NCBI RefSeq assembly: GCF_007680845.1
Contig: NZ_VEIY01000002.1
Location: forward strand, 144,357-208,356
Direction of reading: 5' to 3'
From: Curtobacterium pusillum
Lineage (GTDB): Bacteria; Actinomycetota; Actinomycetes; Actinomycetales; Microbacteriaceae
Length of the DNA stretch: 64,000 nucleotides
The notes beneath the pieces are model-generated. The model saw only the letters and a list, made by a program, of their open reading frames with translations, did no database searches and was not told the origin of the DNA. This document shows positions 44,544-53,433 of the stretch, piece after piece. The first letter of the stretch is position 1. Each line of letters begins with the position of its first letter. The translations under genes were made by a program, and so were the position numbers.

Positions 44544-46025
44544 TCAGTACTCCGGATCGCGCTGTCGAACCGGGCGTTCGGGACGCTCGGCGGGGATCTC
44601 CACGGACGCCGTCACGGGCTCGTCCACTGGCTCCGGGGACCCATTGTCCCGCTCTTCCCTGCCCGCAGCCTCCACGAGGGCGAACTCCTCGGCGAACTGG
44701 CGGTCCCGCTCGGCACGGCGGGCCGCGGCACTCGCGTCCTGGTCGGCGACGCCGGCGACGGCCGCGGCGTCCACCACGTCCTCCATCGCGGGGCTCGAGG
44801 CGCCCGCCCCGAGTCGGCGGCCGAGCCGCGCCCGCAGGCGCGAGCGCAGCCGCGCCACGCGGGCCGGACGCACCACGAGGCGGCCGATGCGGTCGGAGTT
44901 CACGGCGAGCAGCGGACCGAGGATGGCCATGACGAGGACGTAGAGGCCCGCGAACGCGGTGATCCGCGCCTCCAGGCCGGCGGCGGCCGAGAGCGTCGCG
45001 AGGATCAGCGCGAACTCGCCGCGGTTCACCAGGATGACGGCGGTGTTGATGCCCTGCTGGACGTTGAAGCCGTTCATGCGGGCCACGAGCTGACCGGCGA
45101 CGGCGTTGAGTCCGACGGTCATGCCGATGGCGCCGAGCACGGGCCAGAGGACCTCGCCGAACGTCGACAGGTCGAGCCCGAGCCCGAAGTTCACGAAGAA
45201 GAACGCGGCGAACACGTCGCGCATCGGGAGCGCGAGCTGCTCGATGCGGTCGCGGTAGCGCGTGGCCCCGCAGAGCAGACCGATCACGAACGCACCGATC
45301 GCGTCGGTGACCCCGAGCAGGTCGCCGATGCCGCCGAACATCACCGCGAGTCCGAAGAACAGCACGGTGAAGAGCTCGTCGTCGCGGGTCGCGAAGATCC
45401 TCGAGACCCACTTGCCGGCGAACCGGGCGAGGGTGAACATCACCACGAGGAACCCGAACGCGAGCCCGAGCTTCCCGACGACGGCCCAGATGTTCGTGTC
45501 GCCGGAGAGCACCACGGAGACGATCGCGAGGTAGATCGCGATGAAGACGTCCTCGATGACGGTGACACCGAGGATCATCGGGGTCTCGTCGTTCGCGAGC
45601 CGCCGGAGTTCGATGAGGAGCTTCGTGACGATCGCGCTCGACGACGTCGCGGTCATGCCCGCGATGATGAGGGCTTCGCGGGTGCCCCAGCCCAGCGAGA
45701 ACCCGAAGGCGAACCCGACGCCCATGTTGATGGCGACGTACGTGCCGCCGGAGACCAGGAGTTTCCCGGCGTTGCCGTAGAACTCCTCCTGGTCGAACTC
45801 CAACCCGAGGTTGAACAGCAGCAGGATGAGGCCGAACGTCGCGATGAGTTCGATCGTGTGCGACTCGACGTTCAGGCCGATCCACGGGGTGTGCGGGCTC
45901 GCCAGCAGCCCCACGATCATGTAGATCGGGATCGCCGGGAGCCCGATCGTCTTGCCGAGTCGTCCGAGGACGTAGGCGATGACGAAGAGCACACCGATGG
46001 TGAGCAGCTCACCACCCAGGTGCAC
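44544..46025 (-). CDS. Cation:proton antiporter (CPA2 family, KhtU-like)
   Basis: The 493-aa protein has about 12 helices over residues 1-390, with GLPAIPIYMIVGLLASPH, LFNLGLEF and GMTATSSSAIVTKLL characteristic of KefB/KhtU-type antiporters. A 100-residue cytoplasmic tail follows. It lacks an internal RCK domain. The regulatory subunit is encoded three bases upstream. Together they should expel K+ in exchange for H+; KhtT/KhtU of Bacillus is c-di-AMP-controlled, which may apply here. It starts with GTG. Confidence 0.88.
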   Translation of the reverse strand: MHLGGELLTIGVLFVIAYVLGRLGKTIGLPAIPIYMIVGLLASPHTPWIGLNVESHTIELIATFGLILLLFNLGLEFDQEEFYGNAGKLLVSGGTYVAINMGVGFAFGFSLGWGTREALIIAGMTATSSSAIVTKLLIELRRLANDETPMILGVTVIEDVFIAIYLAIVSVVLSGDTNIWAVVGKLGLAFGFLVVMFTLARFAGKWVSRIFATRDDELFTVLFFGLAVMFGGIGDLLGVTDAIGAFVIGLLCGATRYRDRIEQLALPMRDVFAAFFFVNFGLGLDLSTFGEVLWPVLGAIGMTVGLNAVAGQLVARMNGFNVQQGINTAVILVNRGEFALILATLSAAAGLEARITAFAGLYVLVMAILGPLLAVNSDRIGRLVVRPARVARLRSRLRARLGRRLGAGASSPAMEDVVDAAAVAGVADQDASAAARRAERDRQFAEEFALVEAAGREERDNGSPEPVDEPVTASVEIPAERPERPVRQRDPEY

Positions 46026-46028
46026 GAG

Positions 46029-46559
46029 CTAGCTCCTGCGCGGGGCCTCGGCCGACGCGGCCGCAAGCTCTCCGCTGCGGTAGAACGAGAACGCCTTCGC
46101 GACCTTCTCGGGGGCGCCGGCCACCACGATGGTGTCGCCGGGGAACACGACGAAGTCCGACGACGGCGCGGGGTTCGCGCTGTCGCCGCGGACGACCGCG
46201 ACGACGGTCAGGCCGATGAAGCCCGAGTCGTGGAGGTCGCCGAGGGGCTTGCCCGCGATGGCGTCGTCGTAGTCGACCGAGAACCAGTCGATGCTGAGGC
46301 CCGGGATCTCGTCGAGCTTGTCGAGGCCCTCGGTGATCCGGGTGCCGCCGAGGAGTTCGGCGAGGGTGTGCGCTTCGTCCTCACTGAGGCGGAGCGAGAC
46401 CTTCTCGGACTTGTCGGCGCCGTCCGAGACGTCGGCGAAGGAGATGAGGTCGGAGTGACCCGACCGGTGCGTGATGACACCGCACTTGCCACCGTCGTCG
46501 GTGTAGAAGCTGTGCAGCACGCCGACTCCGGGGAGTTTGACGCGATGGACGTCGACCAT
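46029..46559 (-). CDS. Cation:proton antiporter regulatory subunit (TrkA-C domain, KhtT-like)
   Basis: This 176-aa cytosolic protein has an N-terminal part with LPGVGVLHSFYTDDGGKCGVI and a C-terminal RCK_C/TrkA-C domain (about 85-165, SDFVVFPGDTIVVAGAPEKV). This matches the KhtT-type regulator that gates the adjacent antiporter and, in studied members, binds cyclic di-AMP. AAGGGAG lies just upstream of the ATG at 46559. A TATCAT -10-like box is at 46585-46590 on the minus strand. It is divergent from a membrane-protein gene. Confidence 0.86.
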   Translation of the reverse strand: MVDVHRVKLPGVGVLHSFYTDDGGKCGVITHRSGHSDLISFADVSDGADKSEKVSLRLSEDEAHTLAELLGGTRITEGLDKLDEIPGLSIDWFSVDYDDAIAGKPLGDLHDSGFIGLTVVAVVRGDSANPAPSSDFVVFPGDTIVVAGAPEKVAKAFSFYRSGELAAASAEAPRRS

Positions 46560-46634
46560 GATGGCTCCCTTTTCGAGTACGTCGATGATAACCACCGCGG
46601 GGCCCGGCACATTCCGATCCGCTACAGTCCGTGG

Positions 46635-47129
46635 ATGGGGACGACACGGTGGGTGGTGGCCGGCGCAGGGGTCGCGGTCGTGGTGCTGTACGCGGCGTTG
46701 CTGGCGCTGAACGCGCTCGTCCTCGATCCGCTCGCCGCGGTGCCGGGCTCGTCCCTCGCCGAGATCTACCGGCACGTCGACGCAGCCGGGAACTCCACCA
46801 CGCAGGACGTCGTCGGGGTCGCCGTCACGGCGGGCATCGGCGTGCTGCTGGGCGTCGGCGGCGCGGTCCTCGGCCTCGTCGCACGGCTCCCGGCCATGAC
46901 GATCGCCGTGGTCCACCTCGGGGTGCTGGCGGCCGGCGCGTGTGCGACGTTCCAGTCGATGTTCTTCCTCGCGTTCGACGTCGCCGACTCGTACCCGGTC
47001 TCGGGCGCCGCACACACGGTGTGGTCCGGCGTCCTGTACGGCACGAGCCTCACCGCGCTCGTCGGCATCGGCGTGGTGCTCTGCACCACGCTGGTGCGGA
47101 CGCTGCGTCGCGCGCGCGCGACGGCCTGA
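46635..47129 (+). CDS. Four-helix membrane protein, unknown
   Basis: The 164-aa protein has four hydrophobic segments (VVAGAGVAVVVLYAALLALN, GVAVTAGIGVLLGVGGAVLGL, MTIAVVHLGVLAAGACATF, SGVLYGTSLTALVGIGVVL) and a short Arg-rich tail. I do not recognise a family. TACAGT (46623-46628) lies six bases before the ATG and there is no ribosome site, so the message may be leaderless. It diverges from the antiporter operon and ends before a two-way hairpin shared with glpD. Confidence 0.65.
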   Translation: MGTTRWVVAGAGVAVVVLYAALLALNALVLDPLAAVPGSSLAEIYRHVDAAGNSTTQDVVGVAVTAGIGVLLGVGGAVLGLVARLPAMTIAVVHLGVLAAGACATFQSMFFLAFDVADSYPVSGAAHTVWSGVLYGTSLTALVGIGVVLCTTLVRTLRRARATA

Positions 47130-47156
47130 CCACGCGCCCTGGGGCCGCTCCCGGAA

Positions 47157-47198
47157 GGACGGGAGGCGCGGGGCGGCGCCGCCACGCGCCTCCGGTCC
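47157..47198. terminator. Family 1 palindrome between convergent genes
   Basis: Abutting 21-bp arms (47157-47177 and 47178-47198) with two mismatches carry the GACGGGAGGCGCGG core. They sit between the membrane-protein stop and the glpD stop, a natural two-way terminator position. Confidence 0.65.
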
Positions 47199-47212
47199 GG
47201 GGACCCGTGCGT

Positions 47213-49105
47213 CTACTCCGGCTCGCTCGTCTTCTCGCCGACCACCTGCTCGTCGGACGCCTTCGCGCCCTCCGCGCCGCTGGAGCGGCCACCGCCGACC
47301 ACGACGTCGTCCTCGTCGAAGCCGAACGCGATGTCCGGTGCCTCGAGGCGGACGCGGTCAGCCGACTCGTCGTCGGGCTGCAGCTGCGACTCACGCTCGG
47401 CGGCCACGCGCTTGAGGTAGTTCGACACCTCGTTCTCGGTGGTCTCCTGGTCCCAGCCGAGCACGTCCGCCATGAGCTTCGCGGCCACCGGAGCCGCTGA
47501 TTCGCCGCGGTCCCAGGCCTCGATCGAGATGCGGGTCCGGCGGGCGAGGACGTCCTCCAGGTGGAGTGCGCCCTCGTGCGAGGCGGCGTAGACGACCTCG
47601 GCGCCGATGTAGTCGTCGGCGCCGGGCAGGGGCTCGGCCAGGGACGGGTCCTGCTTGACGAGCTGCAGCACCTCGGTCGCGAGGGTGCCGTAGCGGTTCA
47701 GCAGGTGCTCGATCCGGACCTTGTGCACGCCGAAGCTCCGCGCGGTGCGGCCGCGGCGGTTCCACGCCGCCGGGTACCCCTCGGCACCGAGCAGGGGGAT
47801 GTCCTCGGTCGTCGAGCCCGGGATCTTGCCGTCCATGGCCGCGACCGCCTCGTCGATGGCGTCCTTGCCCATCACGCGGTAGGTGGTCCACTTGCCGCCG
47901 GCGACGACCACGAGCCCGGGGACCGTGTGCGCGACGACGTGCTCGCGGCTGAGCTTCGACGTCTGGTCGGACTCACCCGCGAGCAGCGGTCGGAGTCCGG
48001 CGTAGACGCCCTCGACGTCCTCGCGGGTGAGCGGGACCGCGAGCACCTTGTTCACGTGCTCGAGGATGTAGTCGATGTCCGCCGCGGTCGCCGCCGGGTG
48101 CGCCTTGTCGAGGTACCAGTCGGTGTCCGTCGTGCCGACGAGCCAGTGCCGTCCCCACGGGATCACGAACAGCACGCTCTTCTCGGTGCGGAGGATCATG
48201 CCCGTGTTCGACTGGAAGCGGTCGCGCGGGATGACGAGGTGCACGCCCTTCGACGCCCGCACCTTGAACTGCCCGCGGGTGCCGATCATCGCCTGGGTGT
48301 CGTCCGTCCAGACGCCGGTCGCGTTGACGACCTGCTTCGCGCGGATCTCGAACTTCTCGCCGGTCTGGATGTCGTGCGCCTCGGCACCGACGACCCGCTC
48401 ACCGACCTTGATGAAGCCCTCGATGCGGATCCGGCTCGCGGCGTGCGCGCCGTAGGACGCCGCCGTGCGCACGAGCGAGGCCACGTACCGGGCGTCGTCG
48501 ACCTGGGCGTCGTAGTAGGTCATGCCGCCGACGAAGGCGTCCTTCTTCAGACCGGGCATGTTCTTGAGGACCTGCCCGCGGCTGAGGTGCCGGTGGTGCG
48601 GGACGCCGGGCGGGCGACCGCCGGACCAGCTGAAGACGTCGTACATCGCCATGCCGATGCCGATGTAGAAGCGCTCCCACACCCGGTGGTTGAGCGGGTA
48701 GAGGAACCGGACGGGCTTGACCAGGTGCGGGGCGATCCGCTGCAGGAGGAGCCCGCGCTCGATCAACGCCTCGCGGACGAGCGCGAAGTTCAGCTGCTCG
48801 AGGTACCGGATGCCGCCGTGCACGAGCTTCGACGAGCGGCTCGACGTCCCCGAACCCCAGTCACGGGCCTCGACGATCCCGACGCTCAGGCCGCGGGTGA
48901 CGGCGTCGAGCGCACTGCCCGCGCCGACGATGCCGCCGCCGACGACGAGCACGTCGAGCTCGGTGGTCTTCATGGCCTCGATGGCCGCGGTCCGCTCGTC
49001 CGGACCGAGCTTCGCCGACGGGTCGAAGCCGACCCCCGGAGCGGCGTTCTCGGGCCGAGCGGGCCTGGTCGCGCTGGATGTGCTGGTGGTTGCGGCCTTC
49101 GCCAT
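47213..49105 (-). CDS. glpD: Glycerol-3-phosphate dehydrogenase/oxidase
   Basis: This 630-aa FAD enzyme oxidises glycerol-3-phosphate to DHAP and feeds electrons to quinones at the membrane. The dinucleotide fold is LDVLVVGGGIVGAGSALDAV at about residues 50-70, followed by SGTSSRSSKLVHGGIRYLEQ. ATGVWTDDTQAM and VVVAGGKWTTYRVMGKDA are conserved, and the C-terminal DAO_C domain covers about 430-560. About 45 extra N-terminal residues and a 60-residue acidic tail are variable. GuaB3 lies 77 bp upstream of its start on the same strand. Confidence 0.96.
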   Translation of the reverse strand: MAKAATTSTSSATRPARPENAAPGVGFDPSAKLGPDERTAAIEAMKTTELDVLVVGGGIVGAGSALDAVTRGLSVGIVEARDWGSGTSSRSSKLVHGGIRYLEQLNFALVREALIERGLLLQRIAPHLVKPVRFLYPLNHRVWERFYIGIGMAMYDVFSWSGGRPPGVPHHRHLSRGQVLKNMPGLKKDAFVGGMTYYDAQVDDARYVASLVRTAASYGAHAASRIRIEGFIKVGERVVGAEAHDIQTGEKFEIRAKQVVNATGVWTDDTQAMIGTRGQFKVRASKGVHLVIPRDRFQSNTGMILRTEKSVLFVIPWGRHWLVGTTDTDWYLDKAHPAATAADIDYILEHVNKVLAVPLTREDVEGVYAGLRPLLAGESDQTSKLSREHVVAHTVPGLVVVAGGKWTTYRVMGKDAIDEAVAAMDGKIPGSTTEDIPLLGAEGYPAAWNRRGRTARSFGVHKVRIEHLLNRYGTLATEVLQLVKQDPSLAEPLPGADDYIGAEVVYAASHEGALHLEDVLARRTRISIEAWDRGESAAPVAAKLMADVLGWDQETTENEVSNYLKRVAAERESQLQPDDESADRVRLEAPDIAFGFDEDDVVVGGGRSSGAEGAKASDEQVVGEKTSEPE

Positions 49106-49182
49106 CGTCGCCTCCGTGTCGCGTGTCGCGGTGTCGCGATCAGCGCCGAGGCGTCACCCGCACGGGAGTGCGGGTGCCACCG

Positions 49183-50304
49183 TCAGTCCCGGTGGTACGG
49201 CGCCACGACCACTTCTACTCGCTGGAACTCCTTGACGTCGGAGTAACCGGTCGTCGCCATCGACCGACGCAGCGCGCCGACGATGTTCGCCCGGCCGTCC
49301 CACGTGGGGGTCGGACCGTTCAGGACGTTCTCGAGCGGGGCGATCGTGCCGACCTCGACGCGGCGGCCGCGGGGCAGCTCGGGGTGGTGCGCCTCGGCAC
49401 CCCAGTGGAAGCCACCGCCGGGCGCCTCGGCCGCGCGGGCCAGGGCGGTGCCGAGCATGACCGCGTCCGCGCCCATGGCGATCGCCTTGACGACGTCACC
49501 GGCGGTGTCGAGGCCGCCGTCGGCGATCACGTGCACGTAGCGACCGCCGGACTCGTCCATGTAGTCGCGGCGAGCGCCGGCGATGTCCGCGACGGCCGTG
49601 GCCATCGGGGCGTGGATGCCGAGCGCCGCACGCGTGGTCGATGCCGCACCCCCGCCGAAGCCGACGAGCACACCAGCGGCACCGGTGCGCATGAGGTGCA
49701 GCGCCGCCGTGTAGGTCGAGGCACCGCCGACGATCACGGGGACGTCGAGCTCGTAGATGAACTTCTTGAGGTTGAGGGGCTCGGTGTTCTGCGACACGTG
49801 CTCGGCCGAGACCGTCGTGCCGCGGATGACGAACAGGTCGACACCGGCGTCGACGACCGTCTGCGAGAACTCCTGCGTGCGCTGCGGGCTGAGCGACCCG
49901 GCGACCGGGACGCCGGCGGCACGGATCTCGGCGAGGCGCGCGGTGATCAGCTCGGCCTTGACCGGCTCGGAGTAGATCTCCTGCATGCGCTTGGTGACGT
50001 TGCCGTCGGTCAGCGCCTTGATCTCGTCGTAGTAGGGCGCCGGGTCCTCGTAGCGGGTCCAGAGCCCTTCGAGGTCCAGCACGCCGAGCATGCCGAGCTT
50101 GCCCATCTGGATGACCGTGGCCGGGGAGGCGACGGAGTCCATCGGGGCCGACAGGATCGGCGACGCGAACGTGAACGCGTCGATCGACCACTGGACGCTG
50201 ACGTCCTGCGGGTCGCGCGTCCGCCGCGAGGGGACCACCGCGATGTCGTCGAACGCGTACGCCCGACGTCCGCGCTTGCCAGCACCGATCTCGACTTCAC
50301 TCAC
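49183..50304 (-). CDS. guaB3: GuaB3 family IMP dehydrogenase-related protein
   Basis: The 373-aa TIM barrel lacks the CBS domains of IMPDH and begins VEIGAGKRGRRAYAFDDIAV. The phosphate loop and active-site region read LVGFGGGAASTTRAALGI. Where the true IMPDH in this window has SICTTR with the catalytic Cys, this has ASTTR. The C-terminal GALRRSMATTGYSDVKEFQ is typical of GuaB3. Cyanobacterial GuaB3 has been reported to have IMPDH activity, but actinobacterial forms without the cysteine remain unclear. It sits directly upstream of glpD. Confidence 0.9.
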   Translation of the reverse strand: MSEVEIGAGKRGRRAYAFDDIAVVPSRRTRDPQDVSVQWSIDAFTFASPILSAPMDSVASPATVIQMGKLGMLGVLDLEGLWTRYEDPAPYYDEIKALTDGNVTKRMQEIYSEPVKAELITARLAEIRAAGVPVAGSLSPQRTQEFSQTVVDAGVDLFVIRGTTVSAEHVSQNTEPLNLKKFIYELDVPVIVGGASTYTAALHLMRTGAAGVLVGFGGGAASTTRAALGIHAPMATAVADIAGARRDYMDESGGRYVHVIADGGLDTAGDVVKAIAMGADAVMLGTALARAAEAPGGGFHWGAEAHHPELPRGRRVEVGTIAPLENVLNGPTPTWDGRANIVGALRRSMATTGYSDVKEFQRVEVVVAPYHRD

Positions 50305-50371
50305 CCGGCAACCCTACCGGTCGGGGTCGGCGGGTGGCACGGGCGGACGGTGCAGTGGGCGGGTCCGCGGG

Positions 50372-50560
50372 TCAGCGGCGCGGCGGTCCGGCGCGGCGCC
50401 GACGGACCGTGCGCAGCACCAGGCCGAGCAGGAGCGCCAGCACCACGAGCACGACGAGGAGCGCCGCGGCGACCTTCACGAGCAGGGCTGCGCCGACGAA
50501 GAGCACGGCGAAGACCACCCAGACGAGGACGTCCGTCGCGACCGCCGACACTCTCCGCAC
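50372..50560 (-). CDS. Small membrane protein, unknown
   Basis: This 62-aa frame from a GTG contains one long or two short hydrophobic helices (VLVWVVFAVLFVGAALL, AAALLVVLVVLALLLGLVL) and a basic RRRRAGPPRR end. No ribosome site is clear. TATCGT lies seven bases before the GTG, so a leaderless message is possible. Membrane character and lack of overlap with other genes support coding; the function is unknown. Confidence 0.5.
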   Translation of the reverse strand: MRRVSAVATDVLVWVVFAVLFVGAALLVKVAAALLVVLVVLALLLGLVLRTVRRRRAGPPRR

Positions 50561-50736
50561 CTGCGGAACGATACCGGCGCACCGGGGCCGAGCCGCGCCT
50601 CCAGGCCGACGCGACGCGACCAGCGCGCCGGACGCGACGTGAGGAGCGGAGCCGTGCGGCGCTGAGCGACCACGCACGACCCCGCCCGGTTGCGGATACC
50701 ACCCCCACAGCGGCACCCGAGGCCGACTCCACGCGC

Positions 50737-51558
50737 TCAGCGAGCGGAGTCGACGTCCTTGGCGAGCGTTCCCAGGTACAGCTCGATGACCTTCGGGTCG
50801 TCGGCGAGCTCCTTCCCGGTGCCCGAGTACGCGTTCCTCCCCTGGTCGAGCACGTACCCACGATCGCAGATCTGCAGACAGCGTCGCGCGTTCTGCTCCA
50901 CCATGACGATCGACACACCGGCCTTGTTGATCCGGCGCGTGCGGATGAACGTCTCGTCCTGGCGGACCGGCGACAGACCCGCGCTCGGCTCGTCGAGGAG
51001 CAGCACCTTCGGGTCCATCATCAGCGCCCTGGCCATCGCGACGGACTGCCGCTCGCCGCCGGAGAGCGAGCCGGCCCGCTGCCCCTTGCGCTGGCCGAGG
51101 ACGGGGAACAGGTCGTAGATGACCTCGAGCCGCTCGGCGAACTTCTTCGGCCGGAGGTACAGGCCCATCTGCAGGTTCTCCTCGATGGAGAGCGAGGGGA
51201 AGACGTTGTTCGTCTGCGGGACGAAGCCGACGCCGGCTTGCACGAGCTTGTTCGCCTTGAGGTTGGTGATGTCCTCGCCCTGCAGCGTGACCGAGCCCTC
51301 GCGGATCGACACGAGGCCGAACAGCGCCTTGAGGAGCGTCGACTTCCCGGCGCCGTTCGGGCCGATGATGCCGATGAGCTCGCCGGGGTAGCAGTCGAGG
51401 TCGCAGCCGTTGAGGATGTTCACGCCGGGCAGGTAGCCGGCGACGAGGTTCTTCGCGCTGAGGACCGGCTCGCGTTCCAGCGTGGCCGCTGGTGCGGCGT
51501 TCGCCGCTGTCGGCCTGGAGGCGCTGCTCGCGTTCGTGGGGTCGATTGCGTCCGTCAT
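50737..51558 (-). CDS. livF: Branched-chain amino acid ABC transporter ATP-binding protein LivF
   Basis: This 273-aa cytosolic ATPase has Walker A GPNGAGKST, signature GSLSGGERQSV, and Walker B VLLLDEPSAGLSP, with the LivF-type MVEQNARRCLQICDRGYVLDQG. A 28-residue Ala/Ser-rich N-terminal tail precedes the domain and includes a half copy of the dispersed palindrome in its DNA. It overlaps livG by 4 bp and is the last gene of livHMGF. Naming within the liv family is by position and motif. Confidence 0.9.
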   Translation of the reverse strand: MTDAIDPTNASSASRPTAANAAPAATLEREPVLSAKNLVAGYLPGVNILNGCDLDCYPGELIGIIGPNGAGKSTLLKALFGLVSIREGSVTLQGEDITNLKANKLVQAGVGFVPQTNNVFPSLSIEENLQMGLYLRPKKFAERLEVIYDLFPVLGQRKGQRAGSLSGGERQSVAMARALMMDPKVLLLDEPSAGLSPVRQDETFIRTRRINKAGVSIVMVEQNARRCLQICDRGYVLDQGRNAYSGTGKELADDPKVIELYLGTLAKDVDSAR

Positions 51559-52442
51559 CGGGTCGCCTCCTGCTCGTCTTCTTCTGCGACTTCCTCGGCC
51601 AGTTCCTCGTAGGTCTCCTCGGTGAGGAGCGAGTCGTCGCCCAGGTCGGTGTCGTGGTGCGCACCGAGGTAGGCGTCGATGACGGCCCGGTCGTCCATCA
51701 CGGTGTCGGCGGGGCCCTCGGCCACGACCTTGCCCTCGGCCATCACGACGACCCAGTCCGAGATGTGCCGGACCATGTGCATGTCGTGCTCGACGAACAG
51801 CACGGTCATGCCGTCGTCGCGGAGGGACTGGATGTGGCCGAGGAGCGACTGCGTCAGGGCCGGGTTCACGCCGGCCATCGGCTCGTCGAGCATGATCATC
51901 GTCGGGTCGGACATGAGCGCCCTGGCCATCTCGAGGAGCTTCCGCTGGCCGCCCGAGAGCGAGCCGGCGTAGTCGTCCTTCTTCTCGAGGAGCTTGAAGC
52001 GGTCGAGCAGGTCCTCCGCCTTCGCGGTGATCTCCCGCTCGCGCTTCGCCCAGACCGGCTTGATCAGCGCGGCGAAGAAGTTCTCCCCGGGCTGCTCCCG
52101 CGCCCCGAGGAGCATGTTCTGCATCACCGTGAGGCGGCTCAGGGCCTTGGTGAGCTGGAAGGTGCGGACCATGCCCCGGTTCGCGATGTGCGTCGCGCTC
52201 GTCTTCTGGAGCGTGTCGCCGTTGAACTGCGTCTTCGCACCGGGGCTCGGCTTGTCGAACCCGGTGAGCAGGTTGAAGAAGGTCGTCTTCCCGGCGCCGT
52301 TCGGGCCGATGAGGGCGGTGATCGTGCCGCGCTGGACCTCGAGGTGGTCGACGTCGACCGCGGTCATGCCGCCGAAGCGCCGCGTGACGTCGTCGACGAC
52401 GAGGATCGGGTCGGTCTTCTGGTGTGTGTACGACTCAGACAC
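51555..52442 (-). CDS. livG: Branched-chain amino acid ABC transporter ATP-binding protein LivG
   Basis: The 295-aa ATPase shows Walker A GPNGAGKTT, the LivG/BCAA hallmark RTFQLTKALSRLTVMQNM, signature GSLSGGQRKLL, and Walker B IMLDEPMAGVNP followed by VEHDMHMV. A 35-residue acidic tail extends the C-terminus. It starts with GTG and overlaps livM by 8 bp and livF by 4 bp, indicating tight coupling. Confidence 0.92.
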   Translation of the reverse strand: MSESYTHQKTDPILVVDDVTRRFGGMTAVDVDHLEVQRGTITALIGPNGAGKTTFFNLLTGFDKPSPGAKTQFNGDTLQKTSATHIANRGMVRTFQLTKALSRLTVMQNMLLGAREQPGENFFAALIKPVWAKREREITAKAEDLLDRFKLLEKKDDYAGSLSGGQRKLLEMARALMSDPTMIMLDEPMAGVNPALTQSLLGHIQSLRDDGMTVLFVEHDMHMVRHISDWVVVMAEGKVVAEGPADTVMDDRAVIDAYLGAHHDTDLGDDSLLTEETYEELAEEVAEEDEQEATR

Positions 52443-53421
52443 TGAACGACAGCTCCTTCTTGTTGCCGAGGAGTCCTTGCGGACGGAACACGATGAGGAG
52501 CATCAGCGCGACGCCGACGAGCACGTAGGAGAACTGCTCCGCCTGCTGCGCGTTCATGATCGAGTCGGGGATGAAGTCCCCGGCGAGGGTGCGGATGAAG
52601 AGCCGGAGGACGAAGAACAGCACCGACCCGAGCACCGGGCCGAACACGGTCGCGGCACCGCCGAGGATGAGCGCCGTCCAGATGAAGAACGTCATCGAGC
52701 GGCCCATCGCGTCCGGCTGCACCGAACTCGGCAGCACGTAGATGATCCCGCCGAGCGCACCGAGCGCGCCACCGAAGACGAGCGCCTGCATCTTGTACGA
52801 GTAGACGTTCTTGCCGAGGGAGCGGACGGCGTCCTCGTCCTCGCGGATGGCCTTCACCACGCGGCCCCAGGGGCTCCGCATGAGCAGGAACAGCACGAGG
52901 GTGAACAGGGCGACGAGGGCCCAGGCCGCGATGCGGATCCACCAGCCGTTGACGCCGTTGTTCGAGTACGTGAACCACAGGATGCTCGTGGTGCCGTCGG
53001 GCAGGGGGCTGAGGGCGTTGAACGGGTCGCGGTAGGCCGAGCCGGCGATGCCGTTCGAGCCACCGGTCGTGTCGGTGAGGAGACTCGACCTGCCGACCAT
53101 GCGGATGATCTCGGCACCGGAGATCGTCACGATCGCCAGGTAGTCGCCGCGGAGCCGCAGGGTCGGGATGCCGAGGATGATCGCGAAGACGATGGCCACG
53201 AGCAGGGCGATGAGCACCGCCATGATGAACGGCAGCCCGTTCGTGATCGAGATCGCGAACCCGTAGGCGCCGAGCAGCAGGAACGCCGCCTGGCCCATGT
53301 TGATCAGGCCGGTGAGGCCGAAGTGGACGTTGAGGCCGATCGCCGCGAGGGCGAACGCCGCGGTCGTCGGGGCGAGTGCTTCCTGCGTCAGCGAGCTGAG
53401 CAGTTGGAGGATGTAGTCCAT
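52435..53421 (-). CDS. livM: Branched-chain amino acid ABC transporter permease LivM
   Basis: This 328-aa permease has about ten helices. LNVHFGLTGLINMGQAAFLLLGAY near residue 30 and LRLRGDYLAIVTISGAEIIR near 90 are LivM signatures. The late GAATVFGPVLGSVLFF is also conserved. It forms the channel with LivH, encoded 12 bp upstream, and is powered by LivG and LivF. Confidence 0.93.
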   Translation of the reverse strand: MDYILQLLSSLTQEALAPTTAAFALAAIGLNVHFGLTGLINMGQAAFLLLGAYGFAISITNGLPFIMAVLIALLVAIVFAIILGIPTLRLRGDYLAIVTISGAEIIRMVGRSSLLTDTTGGSNGIAGSAYRDPFNALSPLPDGTTSILWFTYSNNGVNGWWIRIAAWALVALFTLVLFLLMRSPWGRVVKAIREDEDAVRSLGKNVYSYKMQALVFGGALGALGGIIYVLPSSVQPDAMGRSMTFFIWTALILGGAATVFGPVLGSVLFFVLRLFIRTLAGDFIPDSIMNAQQAEQFSYVLVGVALMLLIVFRPQGLLGNKKELSFSV

Positions 53422-53433
53422 GTCGGGGCTCCC

